A stretch of DNA of 64,000 nucleotides from CAIKBL01 sp050247235 (GTDB lineage Bacteria; Pseudomonadota; Gammaproteobacteria; Ga0077536), in the NCBI GenBank assembly GCA_050247235.1, contig JBFWUN010000021.1, positions 1 through 64,000 of the forward strand, written 5' to 3'. This document shows positions 43,965 through 51,238 of the stretch, piece after piece (position 1 is the first letter of the stretch; each line of letters opens with the position of its first letter). Both the position numbers and the translations under genes were made by a program. The notes beneath the pieces were generated by a model. It was given only the letters and a program-made list of their open reading frames with translations, ran no database searches and had not been told where the DNA came from.

Positions 43965-45824
43965 GTGATCCGACTGACCTGCTTGCTCGCCGCCGCGGTT
44001 GCTGTTGCGCCCGCCTTTGCTCAACAGGCGGATCCGCGCCCGCCGGATCCCGAGAACACGGTGTGGCCGAGCTACAACGGCAATGTGAACGGGCAGCGGT
44101 TCGCGGATCTCGCACAGATCGACACGCGGAACGTCGGCCGGCTGGGCGAGCTGTGCCGGCTCAAGGTGGACGACGCGGGCGCCTTCCATACCGGGCTCGT
44201 GCAGATCGACGGGACACTGTTCTTCACCACCGCGACGGACACGCTCGCGGTGGACGCCACCAACTGCGCGCTGCGCTGGCGGCATCACTACGAAACTCAG
44301 GAACACGGCGGCAGCGCGCTGCAGGTCAACCGCGGCGTCGCGTATGCCAACGGCAAGCTCTACCGCGGCACCGTGGACGGTCGTCTGCTGGCCATCGACG
44401 CGACCACCGGCAAGACCGTCTGGCAGTACCAGATCGGCGATCCGCAGCAGGGCGAGTTCTTCGCCGCGTCACCACAGGTTTATGCGGGGCTCGTGATCAT
44501 CGGCGCGGCCGGGGGCGACTGGGGCATCCGCGGACGCGTGATGGCGTTCGACGCCGAGACCGGGCGCGAAGCGTGGCGCTTCTACACGATTCCGCGCGGT
44601 GATGAACCGGGTGCCGAGACCTGGAAGAACGCGCCGAGCGCGCGCTATGGCGGCGGCGGCACCTGGACCACGTACACGCTGGACATGGCGTCCGGCGAAC
44701 TGTTCGTTCCGGTGGGCAACCCGGCGCCGGATTTCCTGCCGGAACATCGGCCGGGTGAGAACCTGTTCTCGAACAGCATGGTGGTGCTCGATGCGGCTAC
44801 CGGCAGGCTCAAGTGGTATCACCAGCTGCTGTCCAACGACGGCTTCGACCTCGACCTCGGCGCAGCACCGATGCTGTATTACAACAGCAAGGGAGAACGC
44901 ATGGTCGCGTTCGGCGGCAAGGACGGCTACCTGTACGGGGTGAACCGCGAAACGCGCGAACGGGTATTCAAATCCGCGGTCACCACGATCACCGAGCCCA
45001 AGCCGATCCCCGGCACCAAGTCCTTCGATGTCTGTCCCGGCATTCTCGGCGGCGTCGAGTGGAACGGTCCCGCGTTCGATCGCACGCACAAGTCGGTCAT
45101 CGTCGGATCCGTCGACTGGTGCGCGACGATGACGCGTGACGATGATTTCCAGTTCGTTCCCGGTCAGTTCAATTTCGGCGGCAGCTTCAAGTACCACGAG
45201 CGCAGTCGCGGCTGGATCGTTGCCGTGGATGCGGATTCCGGCGCGGTGCGCTGGCAGCACGAGACCGCGGCGCCCCAGGTCTCGGGCATCACGCCGACGG
45301 CCGGCGGCCTGGTCTTCGCCGGTGATACGGCAGGCCACTTCCTCGCGCTCGACAGTGGTGACGGCAAGGTGCTGTTCTCCGCGGATACCGGCGGCGCACT
45401 CGCCGGCGGCGTGATCACGTACATGCGCGCAGGACGCCAGTACGTCGCGTTCACGTCCGGGAACGTTTCGCGCCTCACGTTCGGCGTGGTGGGCAGCCCG
45501 AGTCTCGTGATCTACGCATTGGACGGCAAGGCGCCCGCCGCGGCCGTCGCCCAGGCTGCCGGCGCGGCGCGCGCGCCGGATCTCGCGGCCGGCCAGGCGC
45601 TCTATGGCAAGGTCTGCGCCGCGTGTCACGGCGCGCAGGCCGAGGGCGGCACCGGGCCGACTTTGAAGGGTCTCGCCGCACGCCTGGATCCCGACGCGAC
45701 GATACGCTGGATCGAGGATCCGGCGGCCATCAAGCCCGGCACGCAGATGCCCAGGCTCTATCCCGCCCCGCTGGATGCGCAGGCCGTGCGTGATGTCGCT
45801 GCCTACGTGCACACGCTGAACTGA
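43965..45824 (+). CDS. PQQ-binding propeller dehydrogenase with C-terminal cytochrome c domain
   Basis: A 619-aa exported quinohemoprotein of the methanol/ethanol-dehydrogenase family. Signal peptide MIRLTCLLAAAVAVAPAFA; eight-bladed propeller (GRLLAIDATTGKTVWQYQIGD, VMAFDAETGREAWRFYTIP, LDAATGRLKWYHQLLSNDGFDLDL, AVDADSGAVRWQHETAAP); C-terminal cytochrome c with CAACH near residue 548 (GKVCAACHGAQAEGGTGPTLKGLA) and a Met ligand in TQMPRLYPAPL. The cytochrome is at the opposite end from that of the enzyme at 28729. GTG 43965 is supported by GGGAG. A perfect GC hairpin follows the stop. Likely an alcohol dehydrogenase feeding electrons to the respiratory chain. Confidence 0.87.
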   Translation: MIRLTCLLAAAVAVAPAFAQQADPRPPDPENTVWPSYNGNVNGQRFADLAQIDTRNVGRLGELCRLKVDDAGAFHTGLVQIDGTLFFTTATDTLAVDATNCALRWRHHYETQEHGGSALQVNRGVAYANGKLYRGTVDGRLLAIDATTGKTVWQYQIGDPQQGEFFAASPQVYAGLVIIGAAGGDWGIRGRVMAFDAETGREAWRFYTIPRGDEPGAETWKNAPSARYGGGGTWTTYTLDMASGELFVPVGNPAPDFLPEHRPGENLFSNSMVVLDAATGRLKWYHQLLSNDGFDLDLGAAPMLYYNSKGERMVAFGGKDGYLYGVNRETRERVFKSAVTTITEPKPIPGTKSFDVCPGILGGVEWNGPAFDRTHKSVIVGSVDWCATMTRDDDFQFVPGQFNFGGSFKYHERSRGWIVAVDADSGAVRWQHETAAPQVSGITPTAGGLVFAGDTAGHFLALDSGDGKVLFSADTGGALAGGVITYMRAGRQYVAFTSGNVSRLTFGVVGSPSLVIYALDGKAPAAAVAQAAGAARAPDLAAGQALYGKVCAACHGAQAEGGTGPTLKGLAARLDPDATIRWIEDPAAIKPGTQMPRLYPAPLDAQAVRDVAAYVHTLN

Positions 45825-45831
45825 CCCGCCC

Positions 45832-45859
45832 CGACACCCCGGTGCACGCCGGGGTGTCG
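45832..45859 (+). terminator. Hairpin terminator after PQQ dehydrogenase
   Basis: A perfect 11-bp stem CGACACCCCGG/CCGGGGTGTCG with a 6-nt loop begins 7 bp after the stop codon. There is no following T tract. The remaining intergenic sequence up to 46104 (about 245 bp) shows nothing else I can support. Confidence 0.55.
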
Positions 45860-46104
45860 TCCACACCCGACAATCCCCGCCGTCGCATCCCCCGCGGCGG
45901 CGACCGGCGCCGTTCGCGCGGTGCGTTGCGCCGACCGCGGCGTGACGGATGCACGGAGGCGCGCGTGACCCTGATCACGTTCCGCGGACCGGACGGTGAC
46001 GGCCTTCACGCACCGGCAATCCGCTGCGCGAACTCGGCGGCGCTGGCACTGCGCTTGCTCTCCCTCTGGACAGCGAAAGTTCGCTGAACAGGTTCACGAA
46101 AGCC

Positions 46105-46916
46105 ATGAAACGACTGCTCAAGATCGCCGCCCTTGCCCTCTTCGGTCTCACCGCCGGTGCGAAGGCCGGCACGCTCACCGCGACGTTCCAGAACGACCAG
46201 GGTTCGCTGCTCGCACCGGTCAACGAGATCTTCCTGTGGAAGGACGCAGGCCTGAACGCGTTGAGCGTGCGCAGCTTCGGCGGCGCGATGAACGGATGGA
46301 CCACGCAGACGCTTGGCGACGCGCTCGTCCTTGCCGGCGCGCCGCTGACTGCGCNNNNNNNNNNNNNNNNNNNNNNNNNNNNNNNNNNNNNNNNNNNNNN
46401 NNNNNNNNNNNNNNNNNNNNNNNNNNNNNNNNNNNNNNNNNNNNNNNNNNNNNNATCTTCCTGTGGAAGGACGCAGGCCTGAACGCGTTGAGCGTGCGCA
46501 GCTTCGGCGGCGCGATGAACGGATGGACCACGCAGACGCTTGGCGACGCGCTCGTCCTTGCCGGCGCGCCGCTGACTGCGCCCGGGACCGGCACCGTGCA
46601 GCTCCGGTTCAACTACAGCGGCCCGGCGGCCAGCGCCCCTGCGTACCGCTTCCAGTGGGCCGAAGTGTTCTTCGACGGGGTGGCGCGCCACGTGCGCGCC
46701 GCCGGCACCGTGGTCTACAGCGGCACCAACTCGGGCACCTACTCGGGTGACCCGGCATTCACGCATATGAATGCGACCGACATCCCTGGCCTGTTCGTGC
46801 CCGCGGCGCCGGTCCCGCTGCCGGCGTCCGGCGCCCTGCTCCTGTCGACGTTGGCGATCGCGCCGGTCGTCGCCCGGCGCCGGCCGCGGACCTCCGCGGA
46901 GGCCGGCGCCTGCTGA
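46105..46916 (+). CDS. VPLPA-CTERM exported protein, interrupted by an assembly gap
   Basis: Two halves of one gene around 100 N. The 5' half encodes MKRLLKIAALALFGLTAGAKA, a signal peptide, then a beta-rich start (GTLTATFQNDQGSLLAPVNE). The 3' half ends with VPLPASGALLLSTLAIAPVVARRR, the VPLPA-CTERM variant of the PEP-CTERM sorting signal: motif, hydrophobic helix, basic cluster. The 127 bp before the gap (46228-46354) are repeated exactly after it (46455-46581). Removing one copy and the N run (227 bp) joins the halves in frame to give 194 aa. The apparent frame break is therefore artificial. PEP-CTERM proteins are processed by an exosortase in exopolysaccharide-producing bacteria; no exosortase is in this window. 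Confidence 0.8.
46228..46581. other. Scaffold gap: 100 N with 127-bp duplicated flanks
   Basis: N at 46355-46454 lies between two exactly identical 127-bp copies. 127 is the usual maximal odd k-mer in de Bruijn assemblers, so the contigs overlap by k and were joined with a default N spacer. The duplication is not biological. Confidence 0.93.
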
Positions 46917-46975
46917 GCGCACGCGGATTTCTCATGCCGATTTCTTCGTTCGACTGACTCCTCCCTGCGACCTTG

Positions 46976-47015
46976 GGTCGCCGCCGGCCCCGTGTCGGCG
47001 GCGACCTTTCTTTTT
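46976..47015 (+). terminator. Rho-independent terminator after VPLPA-CTERM gene
   Basis: An 11-bp perfect stem GGTCGCCGCCG/CGGCGGCGACC (46976-46986 and 46996-47006) with a 9-nt loop is followed by TTTCTTTTT. This is the best intrinsic terminator in the window and isolates the following gene. Confidence 0.88.
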
Positions 47016-47061
47016 CGCCCGCCGCATTTCCCCGCCTGCTCCAGGGTTTCGTATCCTCCGC

Positions 47062-47090
47062 TTCCCAAGCGATCGGGCTCTCGCTACAGT
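47062..47090 (+). promoter_or_regulatory. Candidate sigma70 promoter of the selenoprotein gene
   Basis: TTCCCA (47062-47067), a 17-bp spacer and TACAGT (47085-47090) precede the ATG at 47128 by 37 nt. Placed just after an intrinsic terminator, it would give the gene its own transcript. Confidence 0.35.
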
Positions 47091-47127
47091 CACTCCGCAA
47101 TTCCGCTGGAAACCACGGAGCGTCTGC

Positions 47128-48309
47128 ATGAGCAATACCACCGTTCTCTACGACGACCGCGTGTCCGAAGGCCTTGATGCCTCGGCCAGCGGCGACCACC
47201 TGTGGCTCGCGCCCGCGGACTTCGCGCGCGCGACGGGGTGGAAACTCGAAACCCAGGGCCTGTGCCGCGGCGACGCCTGCGTGCAGTTGAACGCCGCGTG
47301 GCGCGACGACCAGGGCCGGATAGATCTCTGCGCATTCGCGCGGCACATGGGTCAACCCGTCGTGCACGAGCCGGCGACGAATGCCTATGCCGTCGGCGAA
47401 TCGTCGAGTGCGCGGCATGCCGCGCTGAGCTCCGGAATGGCCCCCGACTTCTCGTTGCCGGACCTGGACGGCAGGCTGCACTCGCTGTCCGACTACCGCG
47501 GCAAAAAGGTATTCCTGTTCTCCTGGGGCTCGTACTGAGGATGCAGCTTCGACCTGTCCGTGTGGCAGGTGATCTACGAAGAACTTCGCGGCCAGGGACT
47601 CGAAATCATCGCCGTCGCGCTCGATACCGCCGGCAAGGCTGCGGTGGAAGCCAAGATCCGCGCGGCGGATTGCCGCGAGCGGCCCGCGATGCTGGCCCGC
47701 CTGATGGGCTGGAACGACGATCTGTGGGCGCGCCAGTCTCCCCCGACCTACCCGTGCCTGATCGACGAGGCCCACGTGGTGGCTGATCTCTACGGCATCA
47801 CGAACGTGCCGCAGGGCGTGTGGATCGACGAACAGGGCCGCATCGTGCGGCCGGCGGAATCGGCCGGCACCACCGACATGGTCAGCGTGATGAACCGCGC
47901 CACGTTCGAGATCCCGGAAGCAGATGCGGCGCGCGGTGCTGCGAACCGCGACGCGTACATCGATGCGCTGCGCGACTGGGTCAAGCACGGCGCGCAGAGC
48001 CGCTTCGCGCTGCCCCCGGCAGAAGTGAAACGCCGCCTGCGGGGCCCGAGCGATGCCGACGTGCGCGCCGCAACCCACGTGAAGCTCGGACGTCACCTGT
48101 TCGCACAGGGCCAGCTCGAGCGCGCGAAGTTCCACTTCCGGGAAGCCGTGCGGCTATGCCCGGACAGCTGGAACTATCGCCGGCAGTCCAACATGCTCGA
48201 TCCGCAGAGCATCGGTGAACTGAACGCGGGACCCGACTTCTGGGAAGCGGTGGACGCGCTCGGTGGCCGTCCGTTCTACCCGGTGGCGGATCTCACGCCG
48301 GTGCGCTGA
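47128..48309 (+). CDS. Predicted selenoprotein: thioredoxin-fold (TlpA/redoxin-like) protein with in-frame UGA at the redox centre
   Basis: Read through one TGA (47536-47538), this is a 393-aa protein. Residues 1-100: an unassigned domain with ETQGLCRGDACVQL. Residues 104-245: redoxin/TlpA fold, starting APDFSLPDLDGRLHSLSDYRGKKVFLFSWGSY, then residue 137 (TGA), then GCSFDLSVWQVIYEEL; the cis-Pro is P228 in ITNVPQGVWID. Residue 137 occupies the nucleophilic Cys position, so Sec (motif U-G-C) is expected. The last 80 residues hold a TPR-like helical region (KLGRHLFAQGQLERAKFHFREAVRLCPDSW). GGAG lies 7 nt before ATG 47128. A SECIS-like hairpin follows the TGA. With TGA as a true stop, the catalytic fold would be cut in half, so recoding is by far the simpler reading; a sequencing error TGC-to-TGA is the alternative. 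Confidence 0.85.
47536..47570 (+). promoter_or_regulatory. Sec codon UGA and bacterial SECIS-like hairpin
   Basis: UGA (47536-47538) is followed after 13 nt by ACCUGUCC (47552-47559), loop GUGU (47560-47563) and GGCAGGU (47564-47570). These pair as seven base pairs with a single bulged U at 47557, two pairs below the loop. The 21-nt distance from UGA to the loop and the G in the first loop position match the published bacterial SECIS rules; a bulged U and loop GU are also required features of E. coli fdhF. Confidence 0.78.
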
Positions 48310-48317
48310 GACGCAAC

Positions 48318-48349
48318 GCCTGCAACGGCGGCTGACTGCCGTTGCAGGC
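48318..48349 (+). terminator. Hairpin after the selenoprotein gene
   Basis: A perfect 12-bp stem GCCTGCAACGGC/GCCGTTGCAGGC with an 8-nt loop begins 9 bp after the stop. No T tract follows; it can terminate or stabilise transcripts from both converging genes. Confidence 0.6.
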
Positions 48350-48380
48350 CGCGCGGGCAATCACGCGCGCTACCGGCACC

Positions 48381-49298
48381 TCAGGACCGGGCACGTCTGA
48401 CCCGGTGCGCCGCACGCCGCGCCCGCGCCATGCCGAATGCCTCGTTCATCACCAGCGCCGTCAGCACCAGTGCGCCGCCGGCCAGCACGGCGCCGGACGG
48501 TCGCTCACCCGCGAAAAGCCACACCCAGGTCACGCCGAGCAGGATTTCGAGCAGACCGAACAGCGCCATCTCGGGCGCCGGCAGCACGCGCGCGACGTAG
48601 ACCGCCAGCACGCACGGAACGGCGAGCTGCACGGCACCGAGCAGCGCGAGCCACGCCAGGTCGCGCGTGCTCGCCAGCACCGGCAGTGCAAGCGGCAGCG
48701 TGGCGAGCGCGGCCAGCGCCGCGCCGAGCAGGATCGCAGTCAGCATGTCGGGGGCGTGCGCCGACGCCGCACGCCCCGCGTGATGCAGCAACGTCCAGTT
48801 GATCGCCGCGCAGACAGGCACCGCGGCCGCGATTGCGATGCCGAGGACCTGTCCGCCGTCGGCACGCGCGAGTTCATGGCCGTACATCCAGGCCATCCCG
48901 GTCGCGGCGAGCAGGATCGCGACCAAGGTATGCGCAGCCAGCCGATGGCCGAGGGCAACGCGCGCAGTGAGCGCGGTCAGCAGCGGGGTCAGCGCGAGCG
49001 TGACCAGCACGTTCGCGACAGTGGTCATCGTCAGCGCGAGCATGAAGGCCGTGAACATGATGCCCCAGCACGCGGCCGACCCCCACATCGTGCCAGTGCC
49101 GCTGTGGAGCGCCGTCCACACGCGACGCCGCCCGCGCAGCCAGGCCAGCAGCGGCAGAAGTGCAAGTACGGTGAAGACATTGCGCCAGAACGCGACTTCG
49201 AAACCGCTCGCGCGCTCCAACTGCCGTGTGACGACACCCGAGATGCTCCACATCACGTTGCACGCGACGAGCAGCAGCACGGCCTGTGCGTGGCTCAC
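48381..49298 (-). CDS. EamA/DMT-superfamily transporter
   Basis: A 305-aa ten-segment membrane protein with two EamA repeats: AVLLLVACNVMWSISGVVTRQLERASGFEVAFWRNVFTVLALLPLLAWLRG opens the first, and GIAIAAAVPVCAAINWTLLHHAGRA opens the second. It ends LLEILLGVTWVWLFAGERPSGAVLAGGALVLTALVMNE, the family C terminus. Usual roles are export of amino acids, nucleosides or drugs. GTG 49298 was preferred to a start at 49433, which would add a 45-residue basic extension not expected in the family. Confidence 0.87.
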   Translation of the reverse strand: MSHAQAVLLLVACNVMWSISGVVTRQLERASGFEVAFWRNVFTVLALLPLLAWLRGRRRVWTALHSGTGTMWGSAACWGIMFTAFMLALTMTTVANVLVTLALTPLLTALTARVALGHRLAAHTLVAILLAATGMAWMYGHELARADGGQVLGIAIAAAVPVCAAINWTLLHHAGRAASAHAPDMLTAILLGAALAALATLPLALPVLASTRDLAWLALLGAVQLAVPCVLAVYVARVLPAPEMALFGLLEILLGVTWVWLFAGERPSGAVLAGGALVLTALVMNEAFGMARARRAAHRVRRARS

Positions 49299-49341
49299 GG
49301 ACGGAAGTCCTCGCTGGCGCTGCACATCCGGGGGTCCTCGT

Positions 49342-49845
49342 TCAGCGCCGGGTGATCGTCGGTGACGGCGGATCGACGGGATTCGGCAGCCGTTCGACCG
49401 GATCGAACGGCGGGTTGTCCCACCCGTCGGCACCCGCGGCGGACAACCTGCGGCGGGCGATCCGCCAGCCCTGCGCGGTCAGGCGATGACGATCATGGTA
49501 GCGTCCCCACAGGTCGATGCGCTGGCCATCTGTCGCGCGCACGTGCCACGCGTAGACGTAGGCAGTGGATTCCGCGGCGTCGTCCCCGGTGAACGTGATG
49601 CGGATGTTGGACACGTGATGGCTGGTCGCGCGGAACACGCACAGGGTCTTCGCGAACATCCGTCGCAGGTCGTCGCGGCCGATCACGGCGTGGCGGGCAC
49701 CCAGTTCGAAGCAACCGTCCGCGCAGAACACGTTTTCGACGAGCGCGTCGGGGTCGTTGCGATCGACGTAGAAGCTGTAATCCAGCAAGGTGCCGGTGAT
49801 GAGCCGGCGATTCTCCAGTTCCCAGACGGTGCGTTCGAGATTCAT
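49342..49845 (-). CDS. SnoaL-like/NTF2-fold protein
   Basis: A 167-aa NTF2-like protein of the aromatic-dioxygenase-small-subunit/SnoaL type: LENRRLITGTLLDYSFYVDRNDPDALVENVFCADGCFELGARHAVIGRDDLRRMF, then TSHHVSNIRITFTGDDAAESTAYVYAWHV and DLWGRYHDRHRLTAQGWRIARRRL. The R-Y-H-D segment in the last strands is typical of family members lacking catalytic annotation. GGAG precedes ATG 49845. It is flanked by transporters on the same strand. Confidence 0.82.
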   Translation of the reverse strand: MNLERTVWELENRRLITGTLLDYSFYVDRNDPDALVENVFCADGCFELGARHAVIGRDDLRRMFAKTLCVFRATSHHVSNIRITFTGDDAAESTAYVYAWHVRATDGQRIDLWGRYHDRHRLTAQGWRIARRRLSAAGADGWDNPPFDPVERLPNPVDPPSPTITRR

Positions 49846-49899
49846 GCGACGGACTCCTGCGGACATGCGGAGTACGTTGTAGCCTGCGCGCGGTCCCGC

Positions 49900-51129
49900 C
49901 TACAAGGGGCGCACCGCGCGACGATGGCGTCGCCGCGACAGCGCGGCGATCGCGTAACCGACGGTGCCGAAGAGCGACCCTGCGAAAATTGTCCACAGCA
50001 TCGCCCGGCTGCTGCCGCTCGCCGCCCAGACATACGCGGTCAGCGACGGCGCGAGCGCCATTGCGAATGCCATCGGCAGCGCGATCGCGCCCATCGTCCG
50101 ACCGAAATGTTCGCGCCCGAGCCATTCGATCGGCGCCGTGCCGCGCAGGATCGTGGTGATCCCGTGGCCGGTGGCGAAGGTCGCGGTGAACACGCACAGC
50201 CATGCGAGTTCGCGCGGCACGAACACCAGCAGCAGGATCGACAGCGGCACGAGCGACGACGTGAACGCGCCGAGCAGGCTGATCGACGCCCGCCGCCCGA
50301 ATGCCACCAGCACGAGCCGCGCCACCAGCATCACCGGACCGATCAGGCCGAACGCGAAAAACGTCACCGCGTCCGGCACATGTTCGTGCCGCATCAGCGG
50401 AACGAACTGGAAGATGAGACACGATGATGTGAGGCTGTAGGACGTGTACCACAGCGCCAGCCCCCAGAACACCGGGTTGCGGAGCCGCCGCCGCATCCAC
50501 ACGCGGCCGCGCTGGCGCTGCAGCGGGTGCGTCCGGTGCCCCGTGGCGGCACGCGGGGGGACGAACAGCCAGTGGATGGGCGCGTTCACGGCCAGGTTGA
50601 GCACCGCGAGCACGACGAGCGTCGTGCGCCAGTCGAGCGCCGGCACGAGGTAACCGACGAGCGGCAGGTACACCGTGCCCGCGAGGCCCGTGATCATCGT
50701 GACGACCGTGATACCACGGCGCGCCTCGGCGCCGAAGACGCGGTTTACCACCGAGAACAGCGGTTCGATGAGACAGCACGCCATGCACACGCCGAGCGTG
50801 ATCCAGAGCGCGTAGAACTGCGCCAGCGACGACACGCGCGACCACGCGAGCAGCAGCATCCCCGCGCCGAGCGAGCCGAGCGTCATCAGCCAGCGACCGC
50901 CATGGCGATCCAGCAGCGCGCCCACGGGATAGGCCGTCAGCCCCATCACGAGCAGCCCCAGCGTGAGTGCCCCGTTGAGCAGCGGCCGCGACCAGCCGAG
51001 TTCGCGCTGCATCGGCCCGACGAACAGCGAAAAACTGAAGAACAGCGTGCCCCAGGATGTCATCTGCGCGAGCGACAGCGGCCACACGAGAACCCACGGC
51101 CGATGTCGGAAAGGAATGGAAATCGGCAT
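49900..51129 (-). CDS. MFS transporter
   Basis: A 409-aa MFS protein with 12 predicted segments: WVLVWPLSLAQMTSWGTLFFSFSLFVGPMQRELGWSRPLLNGALTLGLLVMGLTAYPVGALLDRHGGRWLMTLGS contains the family segment 1-3 pattern, including LLDRHGGR at loop 2-3. Residues 200-225 form a basic central loop. It belongs to the monocarboxylate/OFA-like or YnfM-like groups; no substrate can be assigned. An adjacent GTG at 51132 is an alternative start. It lies downstream of the patatin gene on the same strand with about 110 bp between. Confidence 0.83.
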   Translation of the reverse strand: MPISIPFRHRPWVLVWPLSLAQMTSWGTLFFSFSLFVGPMQRELGWSRPLLNGALTLGLLVMGLTAYPVGALLDRHGGRWLMTLGSLGAGMLLLAWSRVSSLAQFYALWITLGVCMACCLIEPLFSVVNRVFGAEARRGITVVTMITGLAGTVYLPLVGYLVPALDWRTTLVVLAVLNLAVNAPIHWLFVPPRAATGHRTHPLQRQRGRVWMRRRLRNPVFWGLALWYTSYSLTSSCLIFQFVPLMRHEHVPDAVTFFAFGLIGPVMLVARLVLVAFGRRASISLLGAFTSSLVPLSILLLVFVPRELAWLCVFTATFATGHGITTILRGTAPIEWLGREHFGRTMGAIALPMAFAMALAPSLTAYVWAASGSSRAMLWTIFAGSLFGTVGYAIAALSRRRHRRAVRPL

Positions 51130-51238
51130 CACTCACCGCCGCGCGGGCGGCGCCGGCGGCATGCAACGGGAACCCGGGATTCGACCCGCCACGCGGCAGG
51201 GAATGTCGCGCGGCGGCCGGTGCCGATTATAGCGGTGA

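Noticed and set aside
46228..46581. A tandem or spaced 127-bp repeat
   Set aside because: Both copies abut the N run exactly, match perfectly, and removal restores the gene; this is a contig overlap.
47560..48309. A separate gene starting at GTG 47560 after the TGA
   Set aside because: It would begin in the middle of a thioredoxin fold, just past the active site, and lacks a Shine-Dalgarno sequence; recoding explains both parts.
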